Shown one piece after another: positions 16,410 through 26,345 of a stretch of 64,000 nt of DNA. The DNA comes from Pseudoalteromonas amylolytica (lineage in GTDB: Bacteria; Pseudomonadota; Gammaproteobacteria; Enterobacterales; Alteromonadaceae). The notes beneath the pieces were generated by a model. The model ran no database searches. It saw nothing but the letters and a program-made list of their open reading frames with translations, and was not told where the DNA came from. Position 1 is the first letter of the stretch, and each line of letters opens with the position of its first letter. Location: contig NZ_MKJU01000025.1 of assembly GCF_001854605.1 (NCBI RefSeq), positions 620,378 through 684,377 of the forward strand, given 5' to 3'. A program made the translations under genes and the position numbers.

Positions 16410-17777
16410 ATGTTTAGAAAACCTACACTCATTGCCGCAACAATGATAACAATGCTATCGGCAACAGGCGCGATGGCGAAAATGTCGGCTGAACAAGTAG
16501 CACGCTTAGGTGTTGATTTAACGCCAATTGGTGCTGAAAAAGCAGGTAATAAAGATGGTTCAATCCCAGCATGGGACGGTGGTATTACAAAGCCGCCAGC
16601 GAACTACAAGCCGGGTATGCACCATCCAGATCCGTTCGCGGATGATAAAATTCTTTTTACAATTGATAAGTCAAATGTAGATAAATACAAAGAGTTTTTG
16701 AGCCCAGGGCAAGTTGCGATGTTTGAAGCGTATCCAGATACGTTCAAGATGAACATCTACCCAACTCGCCGTAGTGCCTCGTATCCTCAGTTTGTTTATG
16801 ACGCAACTAAAAAGTACGCTTCTACAGCGGAGCTTATTGAAGGTGGTAACGGAATCAAAAATACCGCGATTGGTATTCCGTTTCCGGTTCCAAAAGACGG
16901 TTTAGAAGCTATCTGGAACCACTTGCTGCGCTATCGCGGCCTGTCTATCGCGCGCTTTGGTGGCCAAGCAATGCCAACTGAATCTGGTGCATATAACTTG
17001 ATAGGCTTTGATGAGAAGTTATTGGTTAAGTACTCAGCGACAGACGCGACACCTGAAGAACTTAAAGAGTCGAACGTACTGTTTAAGTTCAAGCAAAAAG
17101 TAACAGAACCTGCACGATTAGCGGGTACTGCATTGCTTGTTCATGAGACAATGGACCAAATCCTGACTCCGCGCCAAGCTTGGACTTACAACACTGGACA
17201 GCGTCGAGTTCGTCGAGCACCAAATGTAGCATACGATGCACCAGGAACTGCATCAGATAGCCTACGTACTACCGATGATTTCGATATGTTTAATGGTTCG
17301 CCAAACCGTTATGACTGGACTTTAAAAGGCAAGAAAGAACTATATATTCCATACAACAGCTATAAGCTGCACAGTGACAAGCTAAAGTATGATGATATTT
17401 TAAAGCCAGGCCACATAAACCCGGAACATGTTAGATACGAAAAACACCGTGTATGGGTTGTTGAGGCTAACCTCAAAGAAGGAACGCGTCATATTTATAA
17501 AAAACGTGTTTTCTACATTGATGAAGATAGCTGGCAAATCCACATTGCGGACCTATATGACAACCGTGATCAAATGTATCGTGTAGCGATGGCGCATGGG
17601 CTTAATTATTACGAAGTACCTACGCACTGGAGTACATTAGACGTATATTACGATCTAAATTCACGTCGCTACCTAGCGATTGGTTTAGATAATGAAGAGC
17701 AGATGTACGATTTCAGTCAGTCATTCCAAGATAACGAGTTTACACAAAGTGCGCTGCGCCGTGAGGGTAAACGCTAA
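16410..17777 (+). CDS. DUF1329 family exported protein
   Basis: 455 residues, 11 bases after the DUF1302 gene. The signal peptide ends at GAMA/K (about residue 23). Typical DUF1329 features are EQVARLGVDLTPIGAEKAGN, GSIPAWDGGI, the TRRSASYP segment, NTAIGIPFPVPKDGLEAIWNHLLRYRG, and the late YDLNSRRYLAIGLDNEE. Members resemble LolA/LolB-like lipid-binding folds and are periplasmic or outer-membrane associated; this is family knowledge, not seen directly. With DUF1302 and an RND transporter it probably forms an envelope transport path for a lipid or other hydrophobic molecule. Confidence 0.88.
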   Translation: MFRKPTLIAATMITMLSATGAMAKMSAEQVARLGVDLTPIGAEKAGNKDGSIPAWDGGITKPPANYKPGMHHPDPFADDKILFTIDKSNVDKYKEFLSPGQVAMFEAYPDTFKMNIYPTRRSASYPQFVYDATKKYASTAELIEGGNGIKNTAIGIPFPVPKDGLEAIWNHLLRYRGLSIARFGGQAMPTESGAYNLIGFDEKLLVKYSATDATPEELKESNVLFKFKQKVTEPARLAGTALLVHETMDQILTPRQAWTYNTGQRRVRRAPNVAYDAPGTASDSLRTTDDFDMFNGSPNRYDWTLKGKKELYIPYNSYKLHSDKLKYDDILKPGHINPEHVRYEKHRVWVVEANLKEGTRHIYKKRVFYIDEDSWQIHIADLYDNRDQMYRVAMAHGLNYYEVPTHWSTLDVYYDLNSRRYLAIGLDNEEQMYDFSQSFQDNEFTQSALRREGKR

Positions 17778-17795
17778 TCTGGTTCTCAGCCAACT

Positions 17796-17825
17796 ATTGC
17801 TAGCGGTCTTTGGATCGCTAGCAAT
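17796..17825 (+). repeat. 10-bp inverted repeat between the DUF1329 and YCF48-like genes
   Basis: ATTGCTAGCG and its exact complement CGCTAGCAAT, with a 10-base loop and no T-run. It could stabilise the upstream mRNA or reduce expression of the downstream genes. Confidence 0.5.
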
Positions 17826-17880
17826 TCTGTATTTCCGACGAGTTCTCGTCACCAGTCACCTTTATTTGAGTAGTTTCAGC

Positions 17881-18879
17881 ATGTTAAAAACAACGATAGC
17901 GAGTGCGCTAATACTGTTTGGTGGCGTTGCCAATGCACAAATCGCCCCTCAGCCAGCACTACAAGTTCAACATCCACAAAGTACATTGTTCACTGATATT
18001 GTGAACAGCGAGGGAACATTAATCGCTGTAGGTAAGCACGGTACTGTGGTAACCAGTACTGATGGCGAAACTTGGCAGCAGGCTAAAGTACCTGTGCAAT
18101 CACTGCTAACAGCTGTTACATCGTTAGGAAGTGATAAATCTTGGGCATGTGGCCACGATAGCAGTATTTTGTTTAGCAGTGATCATGGCCAAACTTGGCA
18201 AATCCAACAATATTTACCACAGCAACAAAAACCTTGTTTAGATATAGAGTTTGTTGATGCAAACACGGGGTTTGCAATTGGTGCGTATGGCATGTTTTAT
18301 CAAACCAACGATGGTGGCCAGAGCTGGAAAAAGCGTTTCATCGATGATTTTGTTCACCCTGATGATAAAGAGTATTTACAAGGCCTTAAAGAGGATGACC
18401 CTCAAGCTTACGAAGAAGAAACCAAGTTTATCCTACCGCATTTTAACCGTTTACTAATTCATGAAGGACACCTATATCTAGCTGGTGAAATGGGGTTGGT
18501 GGCATATAGCGAAGATATGGGCAAAAGCTGGCAAAGATTAGATGAATTTTACCCAGGATCATTTTTCTCAGTGGCTCCGTATGGTAATGAGCAAGTCGTC
18601 GTGGCGGGCTTACGGGGTAATGCTTTCATTGCCAACAGTGAAGAATTAGAATTTAGTCAAATAGACGTGCCAGTCAAAGCCACAATTAATTCAATCGTAA
18701 ACTTCAATGGTAGCTTGTATCTACTTGCTAATAGCGGCTTCTTGTTTAGCTATGACAACGGGCAGGTCAAACGATCACAGTTAAGCAGCGGACATGCCAT
18801 TCTATCAGCCGTTACATTTAAGAATAAGTTAGTTTTAGCCACCGAGAAAGGGCTAAAAATTTGGGAGGCTAAGAAGTAA
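17881..18879 (+). CDS. YCF48-like exported beta-propeller protein
   Basis: 332 residues from the ATG at 17881; the frame is open upstream but there overlaps the DUF1329 gene. The signal peptide is MLKTTIASALILFGGVANA. The rest shows repeated propeller blades with the BNR/YCF48 pattern: VVTSTDGETWQQ, LFSSDHGQTWQI, FYQTNDGGQSWKK and VAYSEDMGKSWQR. A charged insert at about residues 155-180 interrupts the blades. In chloroplasts and cyanobacteria YCF48/HCF136 assists photosystem II assembly; heterotrophs often carry relatives beside MMPL transporters, where it may be a periplasmic accessory. Its stop overlaps the transporter's ATG by one base (TAATG). Confidence 0.85.
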   Translation: MLKTTIASALILFGGVANAQIAPQPALQVQHPQSTLFTDIVNSEGTLIAVGKHGTVVTSTDGETWQQAKVPVQSLLTAVTSLGSDKSWACGHDSSILFSSDHGQTWQIQQYLPQQQKPCLDIEFVDANTGFAIGAYGMFYQTNDGGQSWKKRFIDDFVHPDDKEYLQGLKEDDPQAYEEETKFILPHFNRLLIHEGHLYLAGEMGLVAYSEDMGKSWQRLDEFYPGSFFSVAPYGNEQVVVAGLRGNAFIANSEELEFSQIDVPVKATINSIVNFNGSLYLLANSGFLFSYDNGQVKRSQLSSGHAILSAVTFKNKLVLATEKGLKIWEAKK

Positions 18880-21209
18880 TGAAAGCCGTTTTAAATAAAT
18901 TGGAATATGTAGTGTTCCGTCATCGTCTGGCCGTTGTTTTTCTGTTTACTATTCTGACGGGACTGTTAGGGTATAAAGCGACTCAGATCCAGCTAGATGC
19001 GTCTTTTAATAAAAATATTCCACTGCAGCATGAATATATGCAGTTGTATCTAAAACATGAAAAGCAATTTGGTGGCGCTAATAGCATTTTAATCTCTGTC
19101 TGTGACAAAGATGGAGATATTTTCAACCCAGACTTTTTCACACAATTGAAAGCTGTGCATGATCAATTGTATTTTATTCCCGGTGTTAATCGCCCGTTGG
19201 TTAACTCGATTTTCTCACCCAGCGCTAGGTTTGTCGAAGTGGTTGAGGATGGATTTGCTGGTGGCCCAATCATTCCTGCTAATTTTTCAGCAACAGAGCA
19301 AGGCCTTGCAGTTGTAAAACAAAATATCGAGAAAGCCAATGTAGTAGGGCGCATGATAGCCAGCGACTATAGCTGTGCTATGGTCAGTGCGCAGCTTATG
19401 GAAATAGACCCTCAAACTCAAGAAAAGCTCGACACATTGGCGTTTGCAAAAAAGTTAGAGTCGCAGATCCGCGAACCGCTTAGCACTGATAAAGTCAGTA
19501 TTCATATCATCGGCTTTGCAAAAATGGCAGGTGATATCGCAGATGGTGCCAAAGGTGTAGTGCTGTTTTTTGCACTAGCGATAGCGTTCACATTTGTGAT
19601 GGTTTGGCTATTTTGTAAGAGCTTCAAGCTGACATTATTGCCAATAGTTTGTTCTATTATTGCAGTTGTCTGGCAGATGGGTTTACTTGCTAGTCTTGGC
19701 TTTGGGCTCGATCCAATGTCGATTTTGGTGCCATTTTTGGTGTTTGCGATTGGTGTGAGCCATGGCGTGCAGATGATCAACTCCATTGGTAAGAAAGTCG
19801 CAGAGGGCGTTTCAAGCAAAGTTGCGGCTGAAGCAAGTTTCAAAGCGCTGTTGATCCCAGGTGGTATTGCCTTGCTGTCTGACACAGTCGGCTTTTTAAC
19901 GCTGCTCGCCATAGATATTGGCATTATCAGAGAGCTTGCAATTACTGCCAGTTTAGGTGTGGCGGTGATTATCTTCACTAACTTATTGCTATTACCAATT
20001 TTGGCCTCTTACGTGAGCTCTAGCAAAATCAAGCGCTTAGATGATGGCAACTCTACTTCTCACGCGGTATTTACGAAGTTACGAGAAGCGCTGGTGTGTA
20101 CAACAGACAAAAAGTGGGCACGTGTGATATTACTGGTCTCTGCTGTGCTGTTTGCGGTTGGTTATTGGTATTCGCAAAATATGCGTATAGGTGATTTACA
20201 TGCTGGAGCGCCAGCGTTACATCAGGATGCGCGCTATAACCAAGATACCTTTTTGATCTCGGATCGTTACGCAATTTCGTCAGATATATTAAAAGTGATT
20301 GTCGAGGCCTATCCAGCGGCATGTACCGAGCATGACACGATGGAGCGCATCAGTCGTTTTCAGTGGCGCGTGGAAAACTTGTCAGGCGTGCAATCGGCAG
20401 TATCGCTAAGTTCAGTTGCTCAAGCTGTCAATGCGGGTTACAACGAAGGTAACCAAAAGTGGCAAATGTTACCTAGAAATAGTGCCTCTTTGGTGCAAGC
20501 AACGTCGCGTGTTGAGACCAGCACTGGATTACTCAATGGTGACTGCTCTGTCATGCCGATTATCATCTTTATGGATGATCACAAAGCCGAAACGATAGAT
20601 CATGTAATCTCTAACATTAAGTTATTTGCAACAGAAGAAAACACAGACAATGTAAAATTCAAACTGGCATCAGGGCCAATTGGCGTGATGGCTGCAACCA
20701 ATGAATCTGTCTCTGCGGCGCAATTGCCTATGATGATTTATGTGTACGGTGCAGTCATTATTTTATGCTTGTTAAGCTTTAGAAGTGTAAAAGCCACGAT
20801 TGCCGTGGTCTTGCCATTGTACATCGTGTCAACGTTGGCGCAGGCATTGATGGTTAAATTGGAAATAGGCCTGACGGTATCTACATTACCTGTGATAGCG
20901 CTTGGTGTGGGTATTGGTGTTGACTACGGCATTTATATTTTGTCATCAATGATGGGGCAGTTGAAGCAAGGTATACCACTGGCGATTGCTTATCGTAACG
21001 CATTAGCGGAACGCGGTAGCGCAGTTTTGTTCACCGGTATCACTTTGGCCATAGGTGTGAGTACCTGGATCTTCTCCGCGCTTAAGTTCCAAGTTGACAT
21101 GGGTATCCTGCTAACGTTCATGTTTTTGGTAAATATGCTCGGCGCAGTACTGTTATTACCCGCGATTGGCACTTTACTCTGGACCGACCAGAAAAAAAAT
21201 CGTGAATAA
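18879..21209 (+). CDS. RND superfamily transporter with two MMPL/SSD modules
   Basis: 776 residues. The topology is the RND type: one N-terminal helix (VVFLFTILTGLLGYKATQ), a periplasmic domain, a five- to six-helix bundle at about 225-390 (VVLFFALAIAFTFVMVWLFC, PFLVFAIGVSHGVQM), a second periplasmic domain and a second bundle at about 615-765 (VIALGVGIGVDYGIYILSSMM). The GVG(I/V)S/DYG-type motifs carry the proton-relay acidic residue. No membrane-fusion protein is encoded nearby, which fits the MMPL/HpnN-like lipid exporters rather than AcrB-type drug pumps. With DUF1302, DUF1329 and the propeller protein it probably moves a lipid-like substrate between membranes. Confidence 0.88.
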   Translation: MKAVLNKLEYVVFRHRLAVVFLFTILTGLLGYKATQIQLDASFNKNIPLQHEYMQLYLKHEKQFGGANSILISVCDKDGDIFNPDFFTQLKAVHDQLYFIPGVNRPLVNSIFSPSARFVEVVEDGFAGGPIIPANFSATEQGLAVVKQNIEKANVVGRMIASDYSCAMVSAQLMEIDPQTQEKLDTLAFAKKLESQIREPLSTDKVSIHIIGFAKMAGDIADGAKGVVLFFALAIAFTFVMVWLFCKSFKLTLLPIVCSIIAVVWQMGLLASLGFGLDPMSILVPFLVFAIGVSHGVQMINSIGKKVAEGVSSKVAAEASFKALLIPGGIALLSDTVGFLTLLAIDIGIIRELAITASLGVAVIIFTNLLLLPILASYVSSSKIKRLDDGNSTSHAVFTKLREALVCTTDKKWARVILLVSAVLFAVGYWYSQNMRIGDLHAGAPALHQDARYNQDTFLISDRYAISSDILKVIVEAYPAACTEHDTMERISRFQWRVENLSGVQSAVSLSSVAQAVNAGYNEGNQKWQMLPRNSASLVQATSRVETSTGLLNGDCSVMPIIIFMDDHKAETIDHVISNIKLFATEENTDNVKFKLASGPIGVMAATNESVSAAQLPMMIYVYGAVIILCLLSFRSVKATIAVVLPLYIVSTLAQALMVKLEIGLTVSTLPVIALGVGIGVDYGIYILSSMMGQLKQGIPLAIAYRNALAERGSAVLFTGITLAIGVSTWIFSALKFQVDMGILLTFMFLVNMLGAVLLLPAIGTLLWTDQKKNRE

Positions 21210-21305
21210 ATGTGCTCCTAAATCACCATGAATGGTCATTTATATCTATATTTTGTGAATAGATGAGCAAATAGCTGAAAAGCTTAAAATGTTTTCATCG
21301 AAAAG

Positions 21306-21362
21306 GCTGTTTATTAGCGTCAGAAAGGTTAAAATTCAACTGACTCCACGCTAATAAACAGC
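21306..21362. repeat. 15-bp perfect inverted repeat upstream of the glutamate dehydrogenase gene
   Basis: GCTGTTTATTAGCGT at 21306-21320 and its exact complement at 21348-21362, with a 27-base loop. It lies 49 bases before the GDH start and has no T-run, so it looks like a regulatory hairpin or a remnant of a short repeat element. Confidence 0.7.
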
Positions 21363-21410
21363 TGTACAAATAATCTACCGTTCAAAGGTGGTATAGATTA
21401 AGGAACACAT

Positions 21411-24400
21411 ATGACACAAAATGAAGGTCCAGCATCAGTTATCCTAGATAACGTATGTAAGTTGATCCACAAGAAAGTTCATGCAGAGAACGTGTCACTC
21501 GTTGAAACATTTGCCAAAGCCTTGTACAGCAATATGTCTAAAGAGGACTTGGCTAAACGTAACGATAGTGACCTGTATGGTGCTGCACTTAGTCTTTGGA
21601 ACTCTCTCGAGAAGAACAACTCAGATGATGCGGTTATCCGTGTATTCAACCCTGAAGTTGCAAAAGATGGCTGGCAGTCATCTCACACAATCGTAGAGAT
21701 CATTGCCAAAGATATGCCTTTCTTGGTTGACTCCGTACGCATGGCAATGAATCGTGAAAATATCGTTTCACACTTATTGTTACATTGCCCATTGAAGATC
21801 CAACGTGATGATGCCGGAAAAATCACTGCTATTTCTAACCTAAAGGCTGAACAGGAGTCGAGTTCGACAAAAACTGTGTTCTTTATTGAAATAGACCGTC
21901 AAACAGATAAAAAAGATATTGAGTCTTTTACCAAAGAGCTTGAATCTGTTCTACAAGACGTGTCGTTAGCGGTTGAAGACTGGTTGCCTATTCGTGACAA
22001 GTTAAAGTCAGTGATAAAAGAACTTCCAACGCGTCATTTCCAATGTGAAGAAAGTGAAGTAACCGAAACACTAGAATTCTTAGAATGGCTGACACAAGAT
22101 AACTTTACATTTATGGGTTATCGCCAATATGATTTGTGTCCAGTTCAGGGTGACTATGAACTCAAGCATGTTGCTGATACGAGTCTAGGTTTGATGAAAA
22201 AGTCATCTGATGATCACGGTCGACTATTGTCAGAACTTCCTGAAGTTGCACGTAAAGAAGCACGTAGCAATAATTTGCTTATCCTTACAAAAACAAACTC
22301 GCTCTCTCGTGTACATCGCCCAGCGTATGTTGACTATGTTGGCATTAAGCGCTTTGATGATAAAGGCAATGTGGTAGGTGAAGACCGCTTTATCGGTTTA
22401 TTCTCATCGAGCTTCTACAATAACAGCGCGGCAGACGTGCCTGTATTAAGAACCAAAATTGATCGAATCATGCAAATGTGTGATTTTGCACAAGGAACGC
22501 ATGCCTACAAAGCTGTGCTTAATATTCTAGAAACTTATCCACGAGACGAACTTGTACAAGCTCGAGAGTCTGAGCTTTTAGAAGTGGCTACTGGTGTACT
22601 GCAAGTTCAAGAACGAAACATGTGTCGTTTATTTGTGCGCAAAGACACTTATGGTCGTTTCTTCTCTTGTATGGTTTACGTTCCAAGAGAGCGTTACAAC
22701 ACAGCACTTAGACGTGAAACTCAACAATTGTTGGCCAATGCGTTCCAATCAAAAGAAAAAGTTGAATTCACTACTTATTTCTCTGAGTCTACGCTTGCAC
22801 GTACGCATTACACAGTGCGCGTAGCTGACAACAATATTGAATATAACGTGAAAGATATCGAAAATAACTTAGTTGAAGCCGCTCGTACGTGGGAAGATAA
22901 ATTGCATGATGCGTTACTTGAAAGCGCAGGCGAAGCGCGTGGTAACGAGCTGTTTAGGAAGTACTCAACAGCATTCCCAGGTGCCTACAAAGATGTAGTT
23001 TTACCAAGCGCTTCAGTAGTCGATATTGAAAAACTAGAGCAGCTTGATGAGGACAACAAATTAGACATGTTGTTCTACCGTCCTCAAGAAGAAGCAAACT
23101 CACAAATTGTACGTCTGAGCTTGTTCCACAAAGATGTACCAATTCATTTATCTGATGTTATGCCTATGCTTGAAAACTTTGGCTTACGCGTAATTGGTGA
23201 AACGCCTTATGCGGTTAAGTCGAGTGATGGTCAAGTTAACTGGATCATGGACTTCTCAATGCTGTTAGATAGCAAAGGTATTTCAGACTTTAACAAAGTA
23301 TCTGCACGTTTTCGTGCTGCCTTGACTAACGTGTGGCATAACCGCCTTGAAAACGACGGCTTTAATCGCTTGGTACTACTAGGTGGTTTAACTGGTCGTG
23401 AAGCGTCAATTCTAAGAGCATATGCTAAATACATGCGTCAGATAGGTGTGACTTTCTCACAAAGTTATATAGAAAGTACATTTGACCATTATCCGCACAT
23501 CGCGGCTCAAATAGTTGATTTATTCGTTAAGAAGTTTTCACCAACTAAGCCAGCAGCTCAAAAAACAATCGATAAAACGATTGCTGATATTTACGCAGAG
23601 CTTGAAAACGTAGCAAACCTAGATGATGACCGAATCATTCGTTTATACGTTGATATGATCAATGCAACGCTGCGCACCAACTTCTTCCAAAAAGAGCAAG
23701 ATGGCAGCAACAAGTCATACGTATCATTTAAGATCAAATCAAGTGGCATTCCAGATATGCCATTGCCGCTACCGGCCTTTGAAATCTTTGTTTATTCACC
23801 GCGCGTTGAAGGTGTTCACCTACGTGGTGGTAAAGTTGCACGTGGTGGCTTACGTTGGTCAGACAGACGTGAAGATTTCCGTACCGAGGTACTGGGTTTA
23901 GTTAAAGCACAGCAAGTTAAAAACACCGTTATCGTGCCAGTTGGCTCGAAGGGTGGTTTTGTATGTAAACAACTACCTACAGACCGTGAAGCGTTCTTCA
24001 AAGAAGGTCAGGAATGTTACAAGATCTTTATTCGCGGTTTATTAGATATCACTGATAATATTGTTCACGGCGATATCGTGCCACCGTTAAATGTTGTTCG
24101 CCATGATGAAGATGACCCGTATCTAGTAGTGGCAGCAGACAAAGGGACAGCAACGTTCTCTGATATTGCTAACGGTATTGCTGAAGATTATAACTTCTGG
24201 TTAGGTGATGCATTTGCTTCAGGCGGCTCTATTGGTTACGACCATAAGAAAATGGGTATCACCGCAAAAGGTGCTTGGGAGTCTGTAAAACGCCATTTCC
24301 GTGAAATGGATATTGATTGCCAAACTACTGATTTCACTGCTGTTGGTATTGGCGATATGGCCGGTGACGTATTTGGTAACGGTATGCTGTTGTCAAAACA

Positions 24401-26249
24401 TATTCGTTTACAGGCTGCGTTTAACCACTTACATATTTTCATCGACCCAAATCCAGATGCAGCAAGCTCTTACAAAGAGCGCGAGCGTTTATTCGCGTTG
24501 CCACGTTCATCTTGGGAAGACTACGATAAGTCTTTAATTTCAGAGGGCGGTGGTATTTTCTCTCGAGCGGCGAAGTCGATCACTTTAACGCCAGAGATGA
24601 AGAAAATGCTTGGCACTAAAAAAGCCAGCATGACCCCGAATGAACTTATTAAAGCGGTATTGATGATGCCATCTGATTTACTTTGGAACGGTGGTATCGG
24701 TACTTACATTAAACACTCTAAAGAGACCAATGCTGATGTTGGCGACCGCGCAAACGACGCGTTACGTATCAATGGCGCTGAATTGGGTGCGAAAATATTC
24801 GGTGAAGGTGGTAACTTAGGTGCGACACAACTTGGCCGTATTGAGTTTGCTAGTAAAGGCGGCCGTATCAATACTGACTTTATTGATAACGTGGGTGGTG
24901 TGGCTTGTTCAGATAACGAAGTTAACATCAAGATCTTGCTAAATGGCTTGGTTGCAGAGGGCGACTTAACCAAGAAGCAGCGTAATGAATTACTTTATTC
25001 AATGACCGATGAAGTGTCAGAGCTGGTATTGGCGGATTGTTATCGTCAAACTCATACTCTGTCTATTACTAAGTCAAAGGGCCCTGCAACACTTAAAGAA
25101 AAAGTTCGCTTTATTCATGCCCTAGAAAAAGAAGGCAAGTTAGACCGTACCATCGAGTTCTTACCTACGGATGAAGAGTTAGCAGAGCGTGCGGCAGCAG
25201 GTAAAGATCTTACGCGTCCTGAGCTTTCAGTGCTTGTTTCATACTCGAAAATGGTATTGAAAGAATCGTTAGTGGTTGATGATGTTTCGGAAAACCCTTA
25301 CTACCGTCAATTATTGGTGAATTCATTCCCAGTACCACTGCGTGAGAAGTTTAACGCAGCGATGGATAATCACCCTCTAAGAAAAGAGATTATCGCCACT
25401 AAGTTAGCAAACAACATTGTTAACGATATGGGTCTGAATTTCATGGTTCGCATGAATGAAGAAACAGGTGCAACTGATAGTGAAATTGCATTATGTTACT
25501 CAATTGCCAGCGCAATCTTCGAAATGAAGAGCACTTGGGGCGCGATTGCAGCACTGGATAACAAGATCCCAGCATCTGTCCAAACGGAAATGTTGTATCA
25601 GCTGCGTCGCACGGTTCGTCGTGCGACACGTTGGTTCTTACGCCATCGCAATAAAGCACTGACAATTGAACAGACTATCGAGTTCTTTGCGCCAGTGTTC
25701 AAAGATGTTAGCAAAAACTTGCATAGTTACATGGTTGAGAGCGAAAGTGCTGCGATTCTTGATAATGCTAAGAAGCTTGAGGAGCAGGGCGTACCAAGTG
25801 ATATCGCAATGCGCATCGTGTCACTTTCAAGCCTATTCTCAGTGATGGATTTGGCAGAAGTAGCACATAATTCAGGTCGCAAAGTGGATGTTGTGTCACA
25901 TACCTACTTTAAACTTGGTGCAAGTATGGGCCTACATTGGTTCTTGGATCAAATTACTGCACAACCTGTGTCTAACCACTGGCAAGCGCTTGCTCGTGCA
26001 TCATATCGTGAGGAGTTGGATTGGCAACAGCGTTCATTGTCAGAGGTTGTGTTGAACAGCTTTGATGGCGAACAAAACGATGTTAATGCACTTATTGAAC
26101 AATGGATGGAATCCCAGTCTGCACTGTTACATCGTTGGCAGCAAATGCTGCAGGAGTTCAAGACCTCACAGAGTCATGACTTTGCTAAGTTCTCGGTGGC
26201 ACTACGTGAGCTGATGTTACTAAGCCACAACTGTGACACTACCAAATAA
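21411..26249 (+). CDS. gdhB: NAD-specific glutamate dehydrogenase, large (GDH-180) class
   Basis: 1612 residues, the typical length of this class (about 1600). It oxidises glutamate to 2-oxoglutarate and ammonia with NAD+, mainly for glutamate catabolism. The N-terminal half contains ACT-like regulatory segments (for example DMPFLVDSVRMAMNRENI, near residue 100). The catalytic domain lies at about residues 780-1250, with GGKVARGGLRWSDRREDFRTE-like glutamate-binding residues, VIVPVGSKGGFV, GIGDMAGDVFGNGML and the nucleotide-binding GGNLGATQLGR region. The long helical C-terminal domain of the class follows. AGGAA lies before the ATG. Monocistronic, with a terminator behind. The gene name follows Pseudomonas use. 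Confidence 0.95.
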   Translation: MTQNEGPASVILDNVCKLIHKKVHAENVSLVETFAKALYSNMSKEDLAKRNDSDLYGAALSLWNSLEKNNSDDAVIRVFNPEVAKDGWQSSHTIVEIIAKDMPFLVDSVRMAMNRENIVSHLLLHCPLKIQRDDAGKITAISNLKAEQESSSTKTVFFIEIDRQTDKKDIESFTKELESVLQDVSLAVEDWLPIRDKLKSVIKELPTRHFQCEESEVTETLEFLEWLTQDNFTFMGYRQYDLCPVQGDYELKHVADTSLGLMKKSSDDHGRLLSELPEVARKEARSNNLLILTKTNSLSRVHRPAYVDYVGIKRFDDKGNVVGEDRFIGLFSSSFYNNSAADVPVLRTKIDRIMQMCDFAQGTHAYKAVLNILETYPRDELVQARESELLEVATGVLQVQERNMCRLFVRKDTYGRFFSCMVYVPRERYNTALRRETQQLLANAFQSKEKVEFTTYFSESTLARTHYTVRVADNNIEYNVKDIENNLVEAARTWEDKLHDALLESAGEARGNELFRKYSTAFPGAYKDVVLPSASVVDIEKLEQLDEDNKLDMLFYRPQEEANSQIVRLSLFHKDVPIHLSDVMPMLENFGLRVIGETPYAVKSSDGQVNWIMDFSMLLDSKGISDFNKVSARFRAALTNVWHNRLENDGFNRLVLLGGLTGREASILRAYAKYMRQIGVTFSQSYIESTFDHYPHIAAQIVDLFVKKFSPTKPAAQKTIDKTIADIYAELENVANLDDDRIIRLYVDMINATLRTNFFQKEQDGSNKSYVSFKIKSSGIPDMPLPLPAFEIFVYSPRVEGVHLRGGKVARGGLRWSDRREDFRTEVLGLVKAQQVKNTVIVPVGSKGGFVCKQLPTDREAFFKEGQECYKIFIRGLLDITDNIVHGDIVPPLNVVRHDEDDPYLVVAADKGTATFSDIANGIAEDYNFWLGDAFASGGSIGYDHKKMGITAKGAWESVKRHFREMDIDCQTTDFTAVGIGDMAGDVFGNGMLLSKHIRLQAAFNHLHIFIDPNPDAASSYKERERLFALPRSSWEDYDKSLISEGGGIFSRAAKSITLTPEMKKMLGTKKASMTPNELIKAVLMMPSDLLWNGGIGTYIKHSKETNADVGDRANDALRINGAELGAKIFGEGGNLGATQLGRIEFASKGGRINTDFIDNVGGVACSDNEVNIKILLNGLVAEGDLTKKQRNELLYSMTDEVSELVLADCYRQTHTLSITKSKGPATLKEKVRFIHALEKEGKLDRTIEFLPTDEELAERAAAGKDLTRPELSVLVSYSKMVLKESLVVDDVSENPYYRQLLVNSFPVPLREKFNAAMDNHPLRKEIIATKLANNIVNDMGLNFMVRMNEETGATDSEIALCYSIASAIFEMKSTWGAIAALDNKIPASVQTEMLYQLRRTVRRATRWFLRHRNKALTIEQTIEFFAPVFKDVSKNLHSYMVESESAAILDNAKKLEEQGVPSDIAMRIVSLSSLFSVMDLAEVAHNSGRKVDVVSHTYFKLGASMGLHWFLDQITAQPVSNHWQALARASYREELDWQQRSLSEVVLNSFDGEQNDVNALIEQWMESQSALLHRWQQMLQEFKTSQSHDFAKFSVALRELMLLSHNCDTTK

Positions 26250-26263
26250 TTTTTAAATCGTTA

Positions 26264-26294
26264 AAATACCCCGGCCTTGCTGGGGTATTTTTTT
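26264..26294 (+). terminator. Rho-independent terminator of the glutamate dehydrogenase gene
   Basis: AAATACCCC/GGGGTATTT 9-bp stem with a 9-base loop, running into seven T. Confidence 0.88.
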
Positions 26295-26345
26295 ATCTGC
26301 CTGTTGTTGCAGATGTATGTTACTTAGGATCTTTAAGGAGTTTTC

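Noticed and set aside
19502..19978. Minus-strand frame of 158 codons inside the RND transporter gene
   Set aside because: Entirely antisense to a well-supported gene with motifs.
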